From: Castanea sativa
Taxonomy: Eukaryota; Streptophyta; Magnoliopsida; Fagales; Fagaceae
DNA: 64,000 nt
Reading direction: 5' to 3'
NCBI RefSeq assembly: GCF_040712315.1
Contig: NC_134015.1
Coordinates: 44,351,464 to 44,415,463, forward strand
The position numbers and the translations under genes were made by a program. Shown here piece after piece: positions 1 to 10,966 of this stretch. Positions within the stretch are counted from its first letter, which is position 1. The number at the start of each line of letters is the position of its first letter. Under the pieces are notes generated by a model. It ran no database searches, was not told the origin of the DNA, and worked only from the letters and a program-made list of their open reading frames with translations.

Positions 1-909
1 TATATTCTAATTTTGTAAAAATGGTTGAAACTCAATTTTCCAAAAATATTAGAATTTTTCGATTTGATAATGCTCTTGAGTATACTCAATATGCTTTCCA
101 AGTTGTTTTGCATTCCTATAGCACTGTTCATCAAGTAACTTGTCTAGGTACCTCTCAACAAAATGGTAGAGCCAAATGAAAATTTCGTCATATCCTTACA
201 TTGTTCGTGCTCTCCTTCTCTCTGCCAAAGTTCCTGCTCCTTTTTAGGGCGAAGCTACTCTTCATGTTATTAATCGCATTCCAAGTCCTATTATCCAAAA
301 TCAAACTCCATATGAGCGTCTTTTTAGGTCACCTCCAGACTATCACCACCTTCGCTCCTTCGGTTCTGCTTGTTTCGTTCTTCTTCAGCCACATGAGCAT
401 AGCAAACTTGAGCCTCGGTCTAGATTTTGTTGTTTTCTTGGCTATGGCGAAACTCAAAAGGGGTATCGGTGTTATGATCCTGTCTCTCATCGTCTTCGCA
501 TCTCCCGCAATGTTTTCTTTTAGGAACATCGTTCCTTTGTCAAGCTCTCTCACTTTTGTGCCTCCCTATCTACCTCTTCTGTCTTGAAACTTTTTCCAAA
601 TAAGCCACATATTCCCTCTATAGGTACTCCTGATCCTCCTATAGACTTCTCTATCCAACCACCAGATATTTTTAATGTCTCTCTTGGATCATCCTCTAAT
701 GAACAGGTGGAATATGAACAGGTCGAAGATGAGCCACCAATCTTAAGCTTGGGTCCCCTGCTCCTGCTCCACCTGAAGATCTTGCACAAGACATTCCATC
801 TCGTCACTCAACTCGAGTAAGATCAATTCCTGCATATTTACTTGACTATCATTGTTATACTACCCTTGCTACATTGCATGAGCCTCACACCTATCATGAG
901 GCCTCCAAG

Positions 910-2395
910 CAGATTATAATGAAAGAGGAACTTGATGCATTATCTAAAAACCATATTTGAGATTTGGTGACTCTCCCCCTTGGAAAATCTATGGTTGGTT
1001 GTAAGTGGATCTACAAAATCAAGACTCGCTCTGATGGGTCCATTGAGCGCTATAAGGCTTGTCTTGTTGCAAAAGGTTTTACACAGGAATATGAGATTGA
1101 TTATAAAGAGACCTTTACCCCAGTTGTTCGTATTTCATTTATTTGTGCCCTCTTAGCTGTTGTCGATTCTAGTAAATGAGACATTTTTCAGATGGATGTC
1201 AAAAATGTCTTCCTTAATGGGGATTTAAGTGAAGAAGTTTATATGCAACCTCCTCCTGGTCTCTTTGTTGAATCAAACAAGGTTTTTCACCTTCAACGTA
1301 CTCTTTATGGCCTTAAATAAGCTCCAAGAGCTTAGTTTACCAAGTTCAACTTGACCATTTTTTACTTGGGTTACACTATCAGTCCTTATGATTTCGCCTT
1401 ATTTTTTCGTCGCACTGACAAATGCACCATTTTGCTTCTCTTATATGTGGATGATATGATCATAACTAGTGATGACCTCAGTGGCATTCAAGACCTCAAG
1501 GATTTTCTCAGTTAGCAGTTTGAGATAAAAGATCTTGGACATCTCAACTATTTCTTGGGTCTTGAAATCACTTATTTTACAAATGGTCTTTATATTTCTC
1601 AATCCAAGTATGCTTCTAAACTTTTATCTCGAGTTTGACTCATTGATAGTAAGACTGTTGACACTCCAATGGAACTTAATGCACATTTGACTTCCTGGGA
1701 GGGGAAACCATTGTCTAATCCTTTTCTTTACAGACGATTGGTTAGTAGCCTAGTTTATCTCACTATCACTCGTCCAGACATTTCCTATGCTGTTCACCAG
1801 GTGAGCCAGTATCGGTCTGCTCCATGATCGACTCATTCTGCTGCTATTTTGCGCATTCTTCGATACCTGAATGACACTCTCTTCCATGGCCTTTTCTACT
1901 CAGCTAAGTCTCGTCTTGTTCTCCGTGCATTCTCTGATGCTGATTGGGTTGGAAATCCCACTAATTGCAGGTCCACCACTGGTTATTGCTTTTTTTTTTG
2001 TTCTTCTCTGATTTCTTGGTGAAGCAAGAAAAAAAACCCATGTGGCTCGCTCCAGTACTGAAACAGAATAACGTGCCCTTGTTGATACCACATCTGAGCT
2101 CCTTTGGCTATGATGATTTCTAAAAGACTTAGGTGTGTTCACATCCTCTACTACTGCTCTTTATTGTGACAATCAGAGTGCCATTCATATTGCTCACAAT
2201 GATGTCTTCCATGAAGCACTAAACACATCGAGATTAGTTGTCATTTTATCCGTTATCATCTTGTCCATGGTGCTCTCAAGCTATTCTCGGTCTCCTCTAA
2301 AGATCAACTTGCAGATATCTTCACCAAGTCACATCCTAAGGGATGCCATCATGCTTTGGTTGACAACCTTAAGTTGGTCTCACATCCACCTTTAG
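910..2395 (+). pseudogene. copia reverse transcriptase / RNase H pseudogene
   Basis: Translation in pieces gives recognisable copia pol. There is a VGCKWIYKIK segment near 985-1020, a KGFTQ segment near 1070, the FLNGDL segment near 1210-1230, the polymerase motif YVDDM at 1444-1458, and the RNase H SDADW segment near 1932-1947. The carboxyl RNase H part (YCDNQSA, about 2162-2182) is followed by a frameshift. In-frame stops occur around 1178, 1318 and 1515 and several more follow, most looking like Trp or Gln codons changed by G-to-A or C-to-T. No enzyme could be made from it. Confidence 0.88.
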
Positions 2396-2407
2396 TTTAA
2401 GGGGCAC

Positions 2408-2561
2408 TATTAATGTGTATTGGGTTGTGGACTTTAGGCCCACCTTGTTTACTTGTATAACACTTTTACTTATTCTACACACATCTGCCTCCTATATAAA
2501 TGCACTCATGTATATTCTATGATTTTGAGAAATACAATACATTCATTCAGTATGTCTAACA
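2408..2561 (+). repeat. copia-1 3' LTR
   Basis: A 154-bp segment beginning TATTAATGTG and ending TCTAACA. The boundaries come from comparison with the minus-strand copia LTR at 60508-60676, which runs from TGTTAATGTG to TTCTAACA. A purine-rich tract with GGGG precedes it, as expected for a polypurine primer. It contains a TATATAAA-like box near 2494-2501. LTRs this short are normal for several copia lineages. Confidence 0.8.
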
Positions 2562-4365
2562 GATGGAAATAACAAATTAATGATAAAAATAGTCTTCTAA
2601 TGTATCGATTATTTAAGCATAATTTTTAAGCTATGATGCATAAATAAAAAGGAGAAAATATATGATAGGCTATAAAGCATATACAAATGCATGTGAAGGA
2701 ATATGTTTAGGCTACTATATGCAAGGCCAATCAAGTATATTTGAAGGTGTTTAGGGAATACATTTGTCTATGCCCAAGTTAATATATATAGAGACCATAG
2801 AACTCATACAGTCACTTAACACACTTGAACCCTTTTAGTTCTCATACATCCTGGAACACTTAGTTACATTCAACAAGATGTGACCAAACACATTTTATAT
2901 GAGACTAAAGATTATTGTGTCATGACAATTGACATGTAAGAAGGATTCTAAAGATTTGCTATGTGACGATTATATATATTGTCTCAGATTCTATGTGGTC
3001 GTGGAGGTGGAACCCTATGTCAGTGGAGGTGGAAGAGCGATGGAGGAGAAAGAGAGAGGAGAGAGAAACTTGTGGTAGAGGTGGAGGAGAAAGAGAGAGC
3101 AGAAAGAAACGTAAACTTGTTTTTGGGTTTAAAGATAGGTATGGAATGTCATAAGTAAGGGACAATAAATGAGATCCTAATTAGAATATCAGCATTAATG
3201 AACATCTTTTTTTTTACCATTGGATCTACTTAAATCCAATGGTTTAGAAAATGTGTAAATTTTTATGTGGCGTTTGGTATGGCGTAATGTTTTAGGATTC
3301 CTAGGAATGTTTAAAGATTTCTATGTTTGGTTGCAAATCACGCTAGGAAATCAAATGCCAGAGGAATCTGGATTCTCCTTTTAAACCCCTCTCAATAGGA
3401 ATGTGGATTCCCTTTAGAACAGGTGGGTATCCAGATTCTCAAGTTTAAAGGAAATTATATTTTTTTATAAATTGACAATTTTAACAATTTTTCCTTATCA
3501 TTTAAGCAATTAAAATAACATATAAAACAAATCATCAATATATTTTCTATTGTCTTATAGACTTAAAAGTTGTATAGTTGTTTTGTTATAGATTAAGCTC
3601 TTTTCAAAATTATTATTAAGAATAAAGCAATTGAGAATTTAAAAAGTTGTTTTTGTATTGTACTTATCATTTAAAAATGTTAGACTATAGTTTTAATGAA
3701 TTTATCATAATTAATAGTTTATATTTTGTTTTTCATTATTTATATAGAGAAAGATTTTTTTAAGGACTTGGTAATTCACATTCAAATCTAAGGATAGCAT
3801 GGGAAAAATAAATAATTCATTTAAGATTCATATGAATAAACCAAATATTATCATCTCACATTCATAGGAATCTTAATAGATTCCCAATGAAACCAAACAT
3901 AAGAATAACTACATTCCTAAGCATCCAAATTGCAAAGAATCATATTCCTAGGAATCTGAATGTCAGGAGTAATGTGGATTCTCTCGTACCAAACGCCACA
4001 TTAGAGTTACACCAAGTGTAACACACACACACCCTCAATTTATGCTATGTAATTATGAAGATTACTAATAGGGTTATTACATTTATTTCATGTATTAAAG
4101 ATTTATAAATATTGCACTAATCATCTATATAAAATGAATTTCTTTTTTATTTTTATTTTTCTAAGAATTATATGAGAAAATTCGATTTGGAATATGAAAG
4201 TCTTACCCAAATTTAGTTGCATTGGAAATAATTATAACGAAGTCTAGCAAAAGACAAAAGCAATTTTTTTATGAAAAAGAGAAAATAAATGTAATAACAT
4301 GCAATCAAGAATATTAAAAATTAACTCTATGCTTAAGTTGGAAGTAAATAATTAATTATTTTTTT
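2562..4365. repeat. Repeat unit 1, inverted paralogue of 46300-50935
   Basis: Non-coding AT-rich sequence whose pieces align, in reverse complement and in the same order, with 46300-50935: 2562-2800 with 50663-50935, 2800-2985 with 47165-47530, and 4030-4365 with 46690-47165 plus 46303-46326. Unit 1 lacks the LINE, three SINEs and LTR-like element found in unit 2, so it shows their empty sites. In turn it holds about 1 kb (2986-4030) absent from unit 2, including the MITE at 3266-4000. GA-rich sequence at 3010-3110 gives short open frames on both strands that resemble no protein. The nature of the repeat is unknown. Confidence 0.8.
3266..4000. mobile_element. Non-autonomous PIF/Harbinger-type (Tourist-like) element
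   Basis: A 735-bp element with perfect 14-bp terminal inverted repeats TGTGGCGTTTGGTA and the 3-bp target duplication TTA on both sides (3263-3265 and 4001-4003). TTA duplications are the hallmark of the Harbinger superfamily. Further inward the ends remain partly complementary (segments with attcctaggaat occur near both ends). It has no transposase frame, so it would depend on a partner. Confidence 0.85.
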
Positions 4366-7128
4366 GAGACGAAAAATAATTAATTATTTGGCTAATCACT
4401 CAAACAACATGTTCAAATATTTAAATATTTTAATGTTAAAATTTTTTTTTTTCCTAATGGCATAATGATATAATTGAACTCGATTTTTTAAATATATATG
4501 AACCATAAGATAATTTCTTACAAAGATAATTTAAAGTCCTCCATCTGGTGCGCGAGACATCAACTAGCATTAACAAATATTAATTCTCATACCATGTTTG
4601 ACATGCCTTGTGGCAAGTCAGGCTCCACATAAAGCACTATCTCAACCAGAACAACAAAAGCAAAGTAATCAATTATCACCGTGTATCTTGAGTGTGATGG
4701 CACTTTTTAAGTACCAGTTTTAGTGGTTTGGAGGGTAAAAGTTAAGGTTCAAGTCTTTAAAAGAAAGCTTCACACATATATATATACTTAAATTATGGTA
4801 AAGTAGAATTTCTATCTCAGATTTAAATTAAAAATAAATAAATAAGCAAAGTAATCAACTAATAATGCTTTCAAAAAATACTTCCAAGTATGCAAATAAC
4901 AAGTTCTTCTGAAAATTTTTGATAAGAAATCATTGGATATATAAAGACTTTTTATTTATACACAACCCGCGAGTGCTTTGTATTTACCTCTAATCAAACA
5001 TCTGGAATAGTTGCCAGTTGCCACCTGAAACACCGCTGCCTAATTGCATTATCAGAAACTTTATTGCACCTGTATATGACATCTAATAATATTGTTCCTC
5101 TAGAGATATCTATTACAATTTTAGATTAATTTATTTCTTCGTTTCCTTTTTTTTTTCCCCGTAAGAAACTGAAATATTCGTTTAGATTCCTAATCGGCTC
5201 AACTACCACTTTTAATAATTTATTCAATATTCAACTAGCTAGTCAGTTAATTAATATTCAAGCTTACTATAGAGCATGGATAAAGATATAAATAAAAAAA
5301 AAAACAGTAAAAGAACATATACACACAAATTTACAATGTGAAAACCCAATACGTAAAACACTCCATGGCCAAATCCAACTCAACCAGCCCACTTTGAAAT
5401 TTACTTGTTGCCACAAGTTAATCCGCTAACCGCAAAACCAATCTCTTGATCGTTCCAAAGCTTCTTGAAGATGTGATTTCATTTTTGTGGTTTCATACAG
5501 CAACTCAAATGCATAGGTAGTGGTGTTTTTGCTTGGAAATAAACTACCACTCAAGAACTAAATTTTTTTTTTTTTTTTGGGTTTTTAGTTGTTTAGTGTG
5601 GTCATCTTCCTTCTTACTAAATTAGGGTTGAAAATTCATTGAAATTTTGTTTAGGGCTTGCTAGCAATCAGTCGTGAAAGTCCAGATAGGTGGCTTTTCT
5701 TAATAGGCTCGCTCAATTAAAAGTCTTGTTAAAGCCTAACAAAATTTTATTACAAAATCCCTAGTTTAGGCGACCGATCAAGAAACTCCGCTAGAGAAAT
5801 CTTCATTTCAACATAATGAACAATATTCTTCGGTTTCCATCCTTAATTACACCATACATTTACAATTGACCATATTGAACAGTTATGAATAAATCTTGTC
5901 ATAGAATTAGCCAATACTAAAAATTTTGGAAAGAAAAACAAAACAAAACAATCAAATAAACAAAGTAATTTAGACCACGTTGGTTGATTTTAAAGCGGAT
6001 TAAATCAACTTTGTACATTTAACCTATCATGAGTTCAAATTGATTTCAGGTTAATTACCTCAAATTAAATATGTCACCAATAAAGTAATAAAGTAGTAAA
6101 TAAAGAAAACAACAATATGGAAACAAAGTGGAAAACTCAAGAATAACAATACTAGAGAAAAACCAACTCCAAGAAGAAATTCACTAATAGAATTGAAGTT
6201 TTGACAATTGAAACATACCCATGTTCCTAATTACTACCTCTCACAGTGATTTACTCGTGTGACCATACTCCACTTACTTGGACTCTTCTATTATGAATTC
6301 CTTCACACGAACTATCCACTCTAAGACTTCATGTACCAACTTGAAGATTCTTCACAATAGCTTGAATGTGTAGGCTTTGTGGCTTTGGACTTAATTTGCA
6401 CTATTGCAACATCAACATCATGGATGGTGGTTCTTTTTTTGCTTATAAACTCACGCATTGAGTAGGTGGATGCTAAGGTTTCCTTTCTAAATAGCACAAG
6501 CTTTTTAGCCTCTACGGCTCTACAACCCATGTAAAACCTGTGCATAATGAGCCTTTATATAAACTCTCAAATTAAGGTTAAAAAAACTCATTTACACAAT
6601 CGAATTAATGAAAAACACGTCAAATCAAAATCTGTACCTACAATTATCGCTAGATCCAGGATGTGTCAACTAGGTGTCCAGATTCCATAAACTGCTCTTT
6701 TCTCAGGCTGATCTTGGGTCATCATCTTGAACTTGAGATACAACACTTTGTGACTCATAAAACTCAATCTTTTTGTTATGGGTTGCTATCAATCTATTAA
6801 ACCTAACACTATCTTCTAATTCATATGAAAAGGAAATACAAAAGAAAACGAGTGCCTCTAGTATGATTATTTCACATTCATATTCTTAGGTCTCAAATTA
6901 GTTTAAAAACCTAACACGGCAAGTCTTCTCTCTAGTCTCTATCTCTTTGTTCAGTCAGGATCAAAGAAGTTGGTGCAATCATTAATCACTTTCAAACTCT
7001 CTATTACTATTTCTATTCTTCTTGTTATATGAAAATCTCTCTTTTACAAATGATCACTTCCATCCCTCGCGCTCTATCATGCATTATATTCATCTTTGCC
7101 AATTCACCAAAGTACAAGAAATATAGCA
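4366..7128. other. Gene-poor intergenic DNA upstream of the P450
   Basis: AT-rich DNA with no frame that resembles a protein, apart from one SINE (4673-4843). A 74-codon minus-strand frame near 6321-6545 has no recognisable domain. The last few hundred bases would contain the P450 promoter. I see pyrimidine-rich sequence just upstream of its start but no convincing TATA box. Confidence 0.6.
4673..4843 (+). mobile_element. tRNA-derived SINE, family S1
   Basis: A 171-bp insertion flanked by a perfect 15-bp direct repeat AAGCAAAGTAATCAA (4658-4672 and 4844-4858). It holds a B-box-like aggttcaagtc near 4743 and ends in an A-rich tail. Its internal sequence aligns with the minus-strand insertion at 46818-46977. 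Length, tail, long target duplication and internal polymerase III box all fit a SINE. Confidence 0.82.
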
Positions 7129-8697
7129 ATGATGAGAAATCTTGTTTTCTCTTCAATACAATGGCTGTATACTCACTTATGTTGGGAAGTTTCTATATCC
7201 CTGCTAGTACTATCCATTCTTAGTTGTATACTTCAGAGACTCACCAACAAGGGTCCAATGTCATGGCCAGTTGTGGGGATCTTACCTTCGGTATTCCTTC
7301 ATATCAACAACATTTATGATTGGTTCACCAGGTCTTTGATCAAAGCTGGGGGTACCTTCCACTTCAGAGGGATGTGGGTGGGAGGATCCTATGGAATCAT
7401 GACCATTGTACCTTCAAACATTGAATATATGCTTAAAACAAAGTTCAAGAACTTCCCCAAAGGTAAGCACTATATAGAGAGGTTTTATGACTTGCTTGGG
7501 AATGGTATTTTTAATGCTGATGATCAATTATGGAAGGAACAAAGACGAATCGCAACTTCTGAGATGCATTCAAGCAGGTTTGTGGAGTACTCATTCCAAA
7601 CCATGCAAGACCTGGTGCACCAGAAGCTACTAAAATTGTTAGAGAAACTGATGGAGTCAGGGGATAGCTTTGATCTCCAAGAAGTGCTTCTTCGGTTCAC
7701 ATTTGATAACATTTGCACCGCTGCTCTTGGCATTGATCCTGGGTGCTTGGCCCTTGATTTACCTGAAATTCCTTTTGCAAAAGCTTTTGAAGAAGCCACG
7801 GAATTCACTCTATTCAGATTCTTGGTGCCATCTTTTGTATGGAAAGTGATGAGACTCATTGGAGTTGGATATGAGAAACGGCTCAAGAAGGCAATAAAAA
7901 TCGTGAATGATTTTTCTGAGAAGATAGTGACTGATCGAAAGAACGAATTAGTGAAGTTTGGAAGCTTAAATGATCATTCTGACCTTTTGTCCAGACTAAT
8001 TGAGGACTCTGAACTAGGTATGAAAAATCATTTCTCAGACAAATTTCTCCGCGATTTCTGCATTAGTTTCATTTTAGCAGGGCGAGACACGAGCTCTGTG
8101 GCATTGGCATGGTTCTTCTGGTTAGTACACAAGAACTCAGAGATCGAAAGCACAATTATCAGTGAGATTAATGAAATTTTGTGTAATCGCAAGTGCAAAA
8201 ATGAACCATATGATGTGGCTTTTACAGTGGAAGAATTAAGGAAGATGGTGTATTTACAAGCAGCATTGTCAGAATCTCTGAGGCTTTACCCTTCAGTGCC
8301 AATTGACTTCAAACAGGTTATAGAAGACGATGTTTTCCCGGATGGCACCATGATTAAGAAGGGGAGTCGGGTTATTTACAGTATTTACTCAATGGCTAGA
8401 ATGGAGTCCATATGGGGAAAAGATTGCTTGGAGTTTAAGCCAGAGAGGTGGCTTAAAGACGGGCAGTTTGTCAGCGAGAATCAATTCAAATATGTAGTGT
8501 TTAATGCCGGTCCAAGATTGTGTCTTGGAAAGAAATTTGCTTACATGCAGATGAAAATGGTAGCTGCTTCAATCCTGTTGAGATATGAAGTTAAGGTTGT
8601 TGAAGGCCATAAAGTTGATCCAAAACTGACAACCACTCTTTATATGAAGCATGGATTGCTGGTGACTATCAAGCCTAGGTTGGTTGGCGTTGCATAA
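7129..8697 (+). CDS. Cytochrome P450, CYP86 family (CYP86C-like) fatty acid omega-hydroxylase
   Basis: An intact, intronless frame of 522 residues, of normal P450 length. After a hydrophobic N-terminal anchor (about residues 5-37) and the proline-rich hinge (GPMSWPVVG) it has the I-helix oxygen-binding motif AGRDTS (317-322), the K-helix ExxR (E382-R385), FKPERW (436-441) and the heme loop FNAGPRLCLG with ligand Cys465. Overall sequence, including the KAGGTFHFRGMW and FDLQEVLLRFTFDNIC segments, is that of plant CYP86 enzymes. These sit in the ER membrane and hydroxylate the omega carbon of fatty acids for cutin, suberin or related lipids; the C subfamily is my best guess. The start at 7129 is the first in-frame ATG, with a second directly after it. 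The open frame extends upstream to 7096 without an ATG. An ATG at 7029 is in another frame. All key residues are present, so it should be functional. Confidence 0.9.
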   Translation: MMRNLVFSSIQWLYTHLCWEVSISLLVLSILSCILQRLTNKGPMSWPVVGILPSVFLHINNIYDWFTRSLIKAGGTFHFRGMWVGGSYGIMTIVPSNIEYMLKTKFKNFPKGKHYIERFYDLLGNGIFNADDQLWKEQRRIATSEMHSSRFVEYSFQTMQDLVHQKLLKLLEKLMESGDSFDLQEVLLRFTFDNICTAALGIDPGCLALDLPEIPFAKAFEEATEFTLFRFLVPSFVWKVMRLIGVGYEKRLKKAIKIVNDFSEKIVTDRKNELVKFGSLNDHSDLLSRLIEDSELGMKNHFSDKFLRDFCISFILAGRDTSSVALAWFFWLVHKNSEIESTIISEINEILCNRKCKNEPYDVAFTVEELRKMVYLQAALSESLRLYPSVPIDFKQVIEDDVFPDGTMIKKGSRVIYSIYSMARMESIWGKDCLEFKPERWLKDGQFVSENQFKYVVFNAGPRLCLGKKFAYMQMKMVAASILLRYEVKVVEGHKVDPKLTTTLYMKHGLLVTIKPRLVGVA

Positions 8698-8836
8698 GCT
8701 TTGCTGAGCACAATGGGTCGAGATCATATGTCCCAAATTTTTAAGACTCATTGAGTTAATGGAAACTACGTACTAGAGTTCTATTTTGTGTCTAATGTGT
8801 CTCGGATTGCTGTTCTGGCTAACTAGACTATATGTA

Positions 8837-8842
8837 AATAAA
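8837..8842 (+). promoter_or_regulatory. Likely polyadenylation signal of the P450
   Basis: AATAAA 140 bases after the P450 stop codon, a usual distance for a plant near-upstream element. Confidence 0.5.
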
Positions 8843-9168
8843 GTGGAATGCATGTTGAACCTTGTATTCATAATTTAAAAGAAGTGTTAAATTTACAAAA
8901 TGGCTATCAATAAATCTTGATTTATATTTAAGGAATGTGTCAAATATCAATATATAAATATGTGTGTGTTTTTGGATGTTGCATACAAGAGCAGAGCCCG
9001 GCAACAGGGACAACAACCACCCCCAAAAAAAACAAAAATCTTGTACTACTTTTTATTTTAAGAAATAAAAAGGAAAAAAGTCATCATTATTTTATCAATA
9101 TCTTTTAATGTAAAAAAAATCATAAAACCTATAAAAATAAATAATGATAAGGAGAAATAATAACAATA

Positions 9169-9347
9169 AGAGTAATGCTACAAATACAAATTATTTTACA
9201 ACATTTTTACAAACTGCTGATGTGGCTTTAGTATTTTCCAAATAATTGTTGCAAGTAAAAATGTTATGTTTTAGAACTAGTAAGAATTTTCCACATTAAC
9301 AGTTTATAAAAATATTGTAAAATAGTTTGTGTTTGTAGCATTACTCT
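9169..9347. mobile_element. Small MITE with long inverted ends
   Basis: A 179-bp sequence whose two ends are inverted copies for roughly 45 bases, beginning AGAGTAATGCTACAAA and ending in its complement, flanked by AATA on both sides. It has no coding capacity. Related but more diverged ends are seen at 43667-43852 and around 59318-59500. The superfamily cannot be fixed from the short flank match. Confidence 0.7.
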
Positions 9348-9454
9348 AATAATAAAAAAACAAGATTTACAAAAGAAAAAAAAATGATATGGAAAAAAAA
9401 GATAAATTACACTTACACCTTCCAGTTATAGCCAAATTAGACCCACAATATCCA

Positions 9455-9733
9455 GGATTCAGATCCTCTAGAGTTCCTAGGTACTCTACCAAGTAGAGTT
9501 CATTAAATCCTAACCACTCTTTAATGATTTAATGGTTTAGATTCTGCCATGTCAGCATTTCATTAATAATATTCTTAAAATAATAAAATAATGTTGTAAA
9601 CAAAATAATTAAGATGATTGTTAATGAAATGCTGACATGGCAGAATCTAGACCATTAAATCATTAAAGAGTGGTTAGGATTTAATGAACTCTACTTGGTA
9701 GAGTACCCTAGGAACTCTAGAGGATCTGAATCC
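9455..9733. mobile_element. Mutator-like MITE with near-full-length terminal inverted repeats
   Basis: A 279-bp element made of two arms of about 117 bp that are almost perfect inverted copies (starting GGATTCAGATCC; two substitutions and one indel seen) around a short AT-rich loop. A perfect 9-bp duplication CAATATCCA flanks it (9446-9454 and 9734-9742). Long inverted repeats with a 9-bp duplication identify the Mutator superfamily. The close match of arms and duplications points to a fairly recent insertion. Confidence 0.92.
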
Positions 9734-10260
9734 CAATATCCAATCTATCTATTAATGTCTAAAACTTGAAGTGTATGATTTATTATTGCTACGCAATTGT
9801 TGAGGCACATCAGCATAGCATTTCAGTCCAGTTTGGTTCATTCGATCACCTTTAGTTTAGTTGGTCCACTTCGGTCCATTCTGATCAGCTTTGGTATACT
9901 CGGTCCATTTCAGTCCACTATAGTTCATTTCACTCTAGTCCACTTCGGTTCACTTTGAATTTTCTCTAGAACAAATTGGGTGTCATGTTACAAGTGGATT
10001 TCTTCCTTATAATAATAGTTCTCCTTTGTATTCATTTATAACATTTTTAATTTGGATTTTTAAGCTTTTGAATAGTGGAGACACGTTATTTAATTATAGT
10101 GCATGGGTATTGTCACATTAATGTAAAATTGCACAAATTAGCAACTAGTTTTCATAAAATGACAGTCCAACTCCAAATAATCAAAATCATTTTCTATTTA
10201 AGAAATTAAGTTGCAAACAGTTCTATTTCCTCAACCTCCATTATTGGTGGACATTGCCTA

Positions 10261-10482
10261 ATGGCCATCCTAGGCACAATCTCTACAATACACTTGCTTC
10301 TTCCAATTTGTTTCTTATTAGTATCGGTAAATTACACACACCCGATAGAACTTGAACATAATCTCACCCCCCCCCCCTTAACACTTGCAAGAGGAGGTGT
10401 CAATTATGCTAAAATTCATTGGCCTTCTTCTGATCTTGACTACGGATATATTCTTAAAGAGCTTTTGGTTTATCTTATGTGA
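10261..10482 (+). CDS. Small hypothetical ORF with a hydrophobic N-terminus
   Basis: A 73-codon frame starting at an ATG. The first 20 or so residues are hydrophobic like a signal peptide, followed by a polar part rich in proline and leucine. It lies about 480 bases upstream of the proteasome gene, in the same direction. I recognise no family, and a run of nine cytosines inside it suggests low-complexity DNA. It may be a gene fragment or chance. Confidence 0.2.
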   Translation: MAILGTISTIHLLLPICFLLVSVNYTHPIELEHNLTPPPLTLARGGVNYAKIHWPSSDLDYGYILKELLVYLM

Positions 10483-10966
10483 TTTATTTATTAATTTTTT
10501 GGGAAGAATATAAGAGTAAATAGGACTAAAATTAAAATTTTAATTGTACATGTTAGTTTCTATTTTTTTTTAATTTAAAAAAAATGATGTGGTTTTATTT
10601 AATTGGAGGATATACGACAGAGTGTATGTAACTTTTTAAAGTTTAAACGAAAACAAAATAGCAAATACAAATGTCGCTAAAAACGACAGTTAGTTTAACA
10701 TTAAACTTGTCGTTTATGAAAACTTAAATTTCTTCCGCTCCAAGATACTCTCTTAAAAATAACTTCTCGGACTCTGTCTCTCTCTCACAATCTCATTCTC
10801 ACAAACTTTCATCTGCTTTCCCTATCGATCTCTCAGGTATTCTCCAATTCCCATGTTAACTTTCACAACAACACTTTGGTTCCCAGTTTATCATTGAAAA
10901 GAGCATCTGGGTATTTCATAAATCTCATTTTTGTGTCTTCTTTGTTAGTAGAAAAAAAAAAAAAGA

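Larger units (their letters stand above)
1..2561 (+). mobile_element. Ty1/copia retrotransposon remnant, 3' part (copia-1)
   Basis: The 3' part of a copia element whose 5' end lies outside the window. In order it shows the end of the integrase region (about 1-600), a linker, reverse transcriptase (about 910-1700), RNase H (about 1900-2395), a purine-rich tract (2397-2404) and a short 3' LTR (2408-2561). The domain order integrase then RT-RNase H is diagnostic of copia. The reading frame is broken by many stops and shifts, so it is dead. It is related to the minus-strand copia at 60508-64000, which has the same LTR ends and the same protein segments. DNA just downstream of the LTR matches unit 2, so the element inserted at the edge of unit 1; the target duplication cannot be checked because the left end is missing. 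Confidence 0.9.

Noticed and set aside
1..2561. Copia-1 and copia-2 as arms of one large inverted duplication with unit 1/unit 2
   Set aside because: Homology of unit 2 stops at 50935, at the copia border, and copia-2 begins 9.6 kb further with unrelated flanks. They are separate insertions.
2963..3154. Charged plus-strand frame in unit 1
   Set aside because: Produced by GA-rich low-complexity DNA; not present in unit 2.
7029..7223. Possible start codon of the P450 at 7029
   Set aside because: The frame from this ATG differs from the P450 frame and ends at 7223 without P450 sequence. The in-frame ATG pair at 7129 gives a normal anchor and length.
7524..7886. 120-codon minus-strand frame inside the P450
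   Set aside because: Antisense shadow of a well-supported coding sequence with no domain of its own.
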